Positions 23,001 to 24,951 of a stretch of 24,951 nucleotides of DNA are shown here, piece after piece. Position 1 is the first letter of the stretch. Each line of letters opens with the position of its first letter. Origin of the DNA: a virus. The translations under genes and the position numbers were made by a program. The notes beneath the pieces were generated by a model, which worked only from the letters and a program-made list of their open reading frames with translations, was not told the origin of the DNA and made no database searches. The DNA lies in IMG/VR virus record IMGVR_UViG_3300026483_000035, positions 1 through 24,951 of that record; one strand, 5' to 3'.

Positions 23001-23679
23001 AACAAAAAGTGAAGGTAACTGGCTTGCAAACCGTCACTTATGGGATGACCCTGAGTTGGAACAGTTGTGGGCTGGCGCATTGAGACAAGAGACTAACCGA
23101 GTTATTGTTACACCCGGACAAGAAAAGCCAATAGTCATGTCAACACAGATGGGGCAAACGCTTTTCCAGTTCAAGTCTTTCATCATGTCGGCGCAAAACA
23201 GAATCATGCTTGCCGGGCTTCAGAAGCAAGATGCGAATTTATATCAAGGCTTGGTTACTATGATGGGTCTGGGCATGATGACGTATATCTTTAAGCAATG
23301 GAACGCTGGCAGGGAAGTAAACTATGATATTGAAAACTTAATCATAGAAGGTATTGATAGAACTGGCGTGCTTGGTGTTTTAATGGAAGTAAACAATACA
23401 TTAGAAAAAGTATCAGGTAATAACTTCGGTCTTAGATCGTTAGCTGATGTAACGACAACATCAAGTCGGCAGGCAGGAAGAAGTGTTATTGAGAGCCTCG
23501 TAGGGCCGAGCTTTGGTACAGCAGGGAATCTGGCTAAAACTCTATCAGGCCTTACGGGTGAGGGAGAGATGACCGAGTCAGACAAGAAAGCATTTATGAG
23601 ACTGTTACCCGGTCAGAATCTTTTTTATCTTAGACGCGGAAGTGATAAACTTGTTAAACAGATTACTGGAGAAGACTAA
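20065..23679 (+). CDS. Internal virion protein, large (gp16-like, no visible transglycosylase)
   Basis: A 1204-aa protein, the largest of the cluster, in the position of T7 gp16. Hydrophobic segments near residues 112-206 (YAFTATLISQTLLEPINLVPILGA, GVIAGLEAGVIGAQ, AALNVAAGGLLGGVLGIPFA) could insert in the inner membrane. A coiled coil lies at about 452-612 (many K/E/L heptads). More hydrophobic parts are at about 834-860 and 1062-1080. The lytic transglycosylase domain found at the N-terminus of T7 gp16 (E..S motif) is not visible in the first 200 residues. It would help DNA translocation during ejection. Family assignment is by order and size; marine podoviruses have similar proteins. Confidence 0.65.
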   Translation: MPIVTKNNKQVPKVADLPFAKGGPDFATVVGASIRQDTTLGNFFSKNTGLGEGERDEGYNAFKEMTKAEAENDSFRKRAITGTNNVTELNLLRENFAMEQRDREILNASPGYAFTATLISQTLLEPINLVPILGASKVLRAANIGKSYLKGAGVIAGLEAGVIGAQESILLNQQITRTGQEAALNVAAGGLLGGVLGIPFARAHVKQVERFEKELTDTMNFHEKGELSILSTDQIKDAGAAETRIVTDPTQTFASGGEVKGKVVKWILSKMPFDPYSRTAVSESKSVRKLQQELVDSILEVDGGSVISVENKIQQYNVLFFNAAKAHKDIYTQYLEREGKGLSDRILGEREFDELVGRAVSQGSDDDLIEKAASAWRQQFYEPLKKAGIKAELLDEDVITETSKYYRNRVYNVEAIMGQTNAAGETFTDVVTKFLQAENDKKLNYQSQLALVVDEAEGVTKALESNQKTLDSKTAKLKKAEGDLQRLRNENESQYNRAIELRKQRQGDVPKLEAEKVKIKGQIETLRAEQQKTRKRGGIKPLQDKLKEINRKLTEEKKKLRGTEKGKKGQQREAGSFNVKTRNQLNAAADKVSGLKAEIEKLEIDLQARVDREASLNFKIDEVIAALPSKIGNQIRGQLKTRDGATPKERKKAIKAILDAKYGDFDDLEFQARAEEIKNRIISSPDATLEYSDKSRLGDGFDPKPENRGKSAPFRARTFTIPDELIQDFLENDINLLAQRHLMNMAPDIEIKAQFGSLDLEDQFRAINDDYAILIKNAPNEKARAKLEKSKAKDLRDLKAMVDRMRNVHGNFDPNNMWHRVGKASRDLNYMRLMGGVVASSVPDLARIIMSNGLGKAFGNADKFAYAMEKNKPLLGEIQSYGIAIDSLINGRGSLIADIQDVTRGGTKFERALSTGARKFSNINLMNQWTTAVKFVQAISMQSRLADDLVAGGIPKELKRLGINDEQAKRIGSLIKEHGTKSEGNWLANRHLWDDPELEQLWAGALRQETNRVIVTPGQEKPIVMSTQMGQTLFQFKSFIMSAQNRIMLAGLQKQDANLYQGLVTMMGLGMMTYIFKQWNAGREVNYDIENLIIEGIDRTGVLGVLMEVNNTLEKVSGNNFGLRSLADVTTTSSRQAGRSVIESLVGPSFGTAGNLAKTLSGLTGEGEMTESDKKAFMRLLPGQNLFYLRRGSDKLVKQITGED

Positions 23680-24951
23680 ATGTCTGCAACAACAATTATA
23701 GTTAATGATGTAGAGCCTAGACGGCAATATACTGCAACAAGCGGTCAGACTGTCTTTGACTTTCCTATTCCTTTCTTTGAGGATGTAGACTTGCAGGTGT
23801 ACCTTACTCCAGCAGGTCAACAGTCTAACGATACAGCAGACATTCTCACACTAACAACTGATTACAGTGTAGCAGGCGCAAACACACAAGATAGCGGCGC
23901 TATAACACTTGTTACTGGCGCATCAACTGGCGACATCATTACCATTGAAAGGGTAGTGAGCATTGCTAGAACAGCAGACTATCAAACGTCTGGTGACTTA
24001 CTTGCCGAGACAGTAAACCGTGAACAAGATACAGAGATATTTATTTCTCAACAATTAAGAGCCGACATTAATCGCTCATTCCGGTTTCCGATTACTGACT
24101 CATCTGGTGCATCACTTGTTCTACCATCACCAACAGCAAACTATGTTATCGGTTGGAACAGTGATGGAGACTCTATTACAAATTTCCAAGAGATTGGTCA
24201 GTATCAAGGAACAGATGCCACGGTAACAACAATAAGTTATTCCGTTCGAGATCTGGTCAAGTCAACAAGTGCAGGCCAACTAGACAATGTCTATATTTGT
24301 ACACAGGCATCGCCAGCAGGCACATCTTTAACCAATACAGCCTACTGGTCCCTAATAGTTGACTCTGTATCAGCGGCTACATCAGAGACTAACGCGGCAG
24401 CATCAGCTAGTGCAGCGGCTACATCTGCTAGTAACGCATCAACCAGCGAAACTAATGCAGCAACCAGTGAAACTAATGCAGGAAACAGCGCAACAAGCGC
24501 GGCAACTTCTGCTACAAACGCAGCTAACAGCGCATCAACTGCATCAACAGCAGCAAGCAATGCCTCTACTTCAGAGTCCAATGCCAGCACAAGTGAAACT
24601 AATGCAGCGGCTTCGGCTGTATCTGCAAGCTCATCTGCTAGCTCTGCATCCTCTAGTGCTAGTAGTGCATCAAGTAGTGCAACAACTGCAACTACAAAGG
24701 CTTCTGAGGCGGCTACAAGCGCATCTAATGCTGCTACATCAGAAACCAATGCGGCTAACTCTGCAAGCGCAGCTAGTACATCTGCTACTAATGCTGCAAC
24801 AAGTGAGAGTAACGCAGCTACATCAGCTACTAATGCAGAGACAGCTTACGATAACTTTGATGATAGATACTTAGGTGCTAAGGCAAGTGATCCTACATTA
24901 GATAATGATGGTGACGCGCTTATAACTGGTGCACTGTATTTTAATACTACT
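23680..24951 (+). CDS. Tail fibre protein, 3'-truncated by window end
   Basis: The ATG directly follows the previous stop, and the frame stays open for 424 codons to the last base, so this is the N-terminal part of a longer gene. Residues 1-110 (VNDVEPRRQYTATSGQTVFDFPIPFF, DLQVYLTPAGQ, ITIERVVSIARTADYQTSGDL) match the T7 gp17-like N-terminal domain that attaches fibres to the tail. Residues about 231-390 are a long A/S/T/N-rich shaft of seven-residue repeats (ATSETNA, ATSATNA, NSASAAS), as in lambda side tail fibre proteins, expected to form a trimeric coiled shaft. It is followed by FDDRYLGAKASDP and GDALITGALYFNTT, a conserved junction to the distal part. The receptor-binding tip is not in the window. 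Confidence 0.9.
   Translation, partial: MSATTIIVNDVEPRRQYTATSGQTVFDFPIPFFEDVDLQVYLTPAGQQSNDTADILTLTTDYSVAGANTQDSGAITLVTGASTGDIITIERVVSIARTADYQTSGDLLAETVNREQDTEIFISQQLRADINRSFRFPITDSSGASLVLPSPTANYVIGWNSDGDSITNFQEIGQYQGTDATVTTISYSVRDLVKSTSAGQLDNVYICTQASPAGTSLTNTAYWSLIVDSVSAATSETNAAASASAAATSASNASTSETNAATSETNAGNSATSAATSATNAANSASTASTAASNASTSESNASTSETNAAASAVSASSSASSASSSASSASSSATTATTKASEAATSASNAATSETNAANSASAASTSATNAATSESNAATSATNAETAYDNFDDRYLGAKASDPTLDNDGDALITGALYFNTT
24373..24840 (+). repeat. Heptad-coding repeat array in tail fibre shaft
   Basis: About 160 codons made of imperfect 21-base units coding for A/S/T/N heptads such as ATSETNA, with many near-identical DNA copies (GCA/GCT, AGT/ACA and ACTAATGCA runs). 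It is within the tail fibre frame and stays in frame. Such arrays can gain or lose units by recombination. Long ORFs seen here in other frames are by-products of the low-complexity composition. Confidence 0.8.

Noticed and set aside
24342-24749. Long minus-strand frame (135 codons) and a 171-codon plus-strand frame over the fibre repeats
   Set aside because: Both arise from the low-complexity A/S/T/N repeat DNA; the tail fibre frame spans the whole region and has family motifs at both ends.
1-24951. CRISPR array, integrase, transposase or insertion sequence
   Set aside because: No spaced direct-repeat array, terminal inverted repeats or recombinase motifs were seen. The only long repeat array is the coding heptad repeat of the fibre.

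Overview
The window is a contiguous piece of a tailed double-stranded DNA bacteriophage genome with podovirus-type (short-tailed, T7-like) morphogenesis genes. Every supported gene is on the + strand. Genes are tightly packed, and many stop and start codons overlap as ATGA or TAATG, which suggests translational coupling. The DNA is AT-leaning by eye. Shine-Dalgarno sites are of the usual bacterial GGAG/AAGG type, and arginine is mostly AGA/AGG outside the capsid genes. The style resembles phages of marine or aquatic Proteobacteria, but the sequence does not identify the host. No integrase, RNA polymerase, DNA polymerase or lysis gene is visible here; they could lie outside the window.

Region 1 (1-6120) is early/replication DNA metabolism. 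It begins with the 3' part of a NinB-like gene. Then come a TM2-domain membrane protein, a DUF3310 protein, a MazG-like nucleotide pyrophosphohydrolase and a CHC2-like zinc-binding primase-type protein. A short intergenic promoter/operator candidate precedes a 62-aa HTH protein. Next are an O-like replication initiator, whose middle carries an iteron-like repeat (candidate origin), and a DnaB-family helicase. The recombination/nuclease genes follow: a YbcO/DUF1364 protein, a 47-aa zinc ribbon, a degenerate HNH protein, a winged-helix plus metallophosphoesterase protein, a DUF1064 PD-(D/E)XK-like endonuclease and one unknown.

Region 2 (6110-12827) is packaging and head assembly: a virion structural protein, small terminase candidate, large terminase, four small unknowns, portal, a Bbp19-like protein and scaffold. 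It ends at a clear intrinsic terminator (12848-12888).

Region 3 (12889-14271) is a separate capsid unit. A consensus -10 box follows the terminator almost directly. Then comes an apparently structured leader of about 160 nt, the major capsid gene and a small virion protein gene, and a tandem hairpin closes the unit. Arginine codon choice switches to CGT/CGC in the capsid gene, consistent with very high expression.

Region 4 (14272-24951) is the tail and ejection apparatus: tubular proteins A and B, three internal virion (ejection) proteins of 194, 879 and 1204 aa, and the N-terminal 424 codons of a tail fibre with a long A/S/T/N heptad-repeat shaft. The fibre gene runs off the end of the window.

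The logic is lambda-style theta replication (initiator with internal iterons plus helicase loading) joined to a T7-like virion. The least explained elements are the capsid leader RNA, the internal-origin repeats, the operator-like palindrome with its scattered half-sites, and several conserved small unknown genes.
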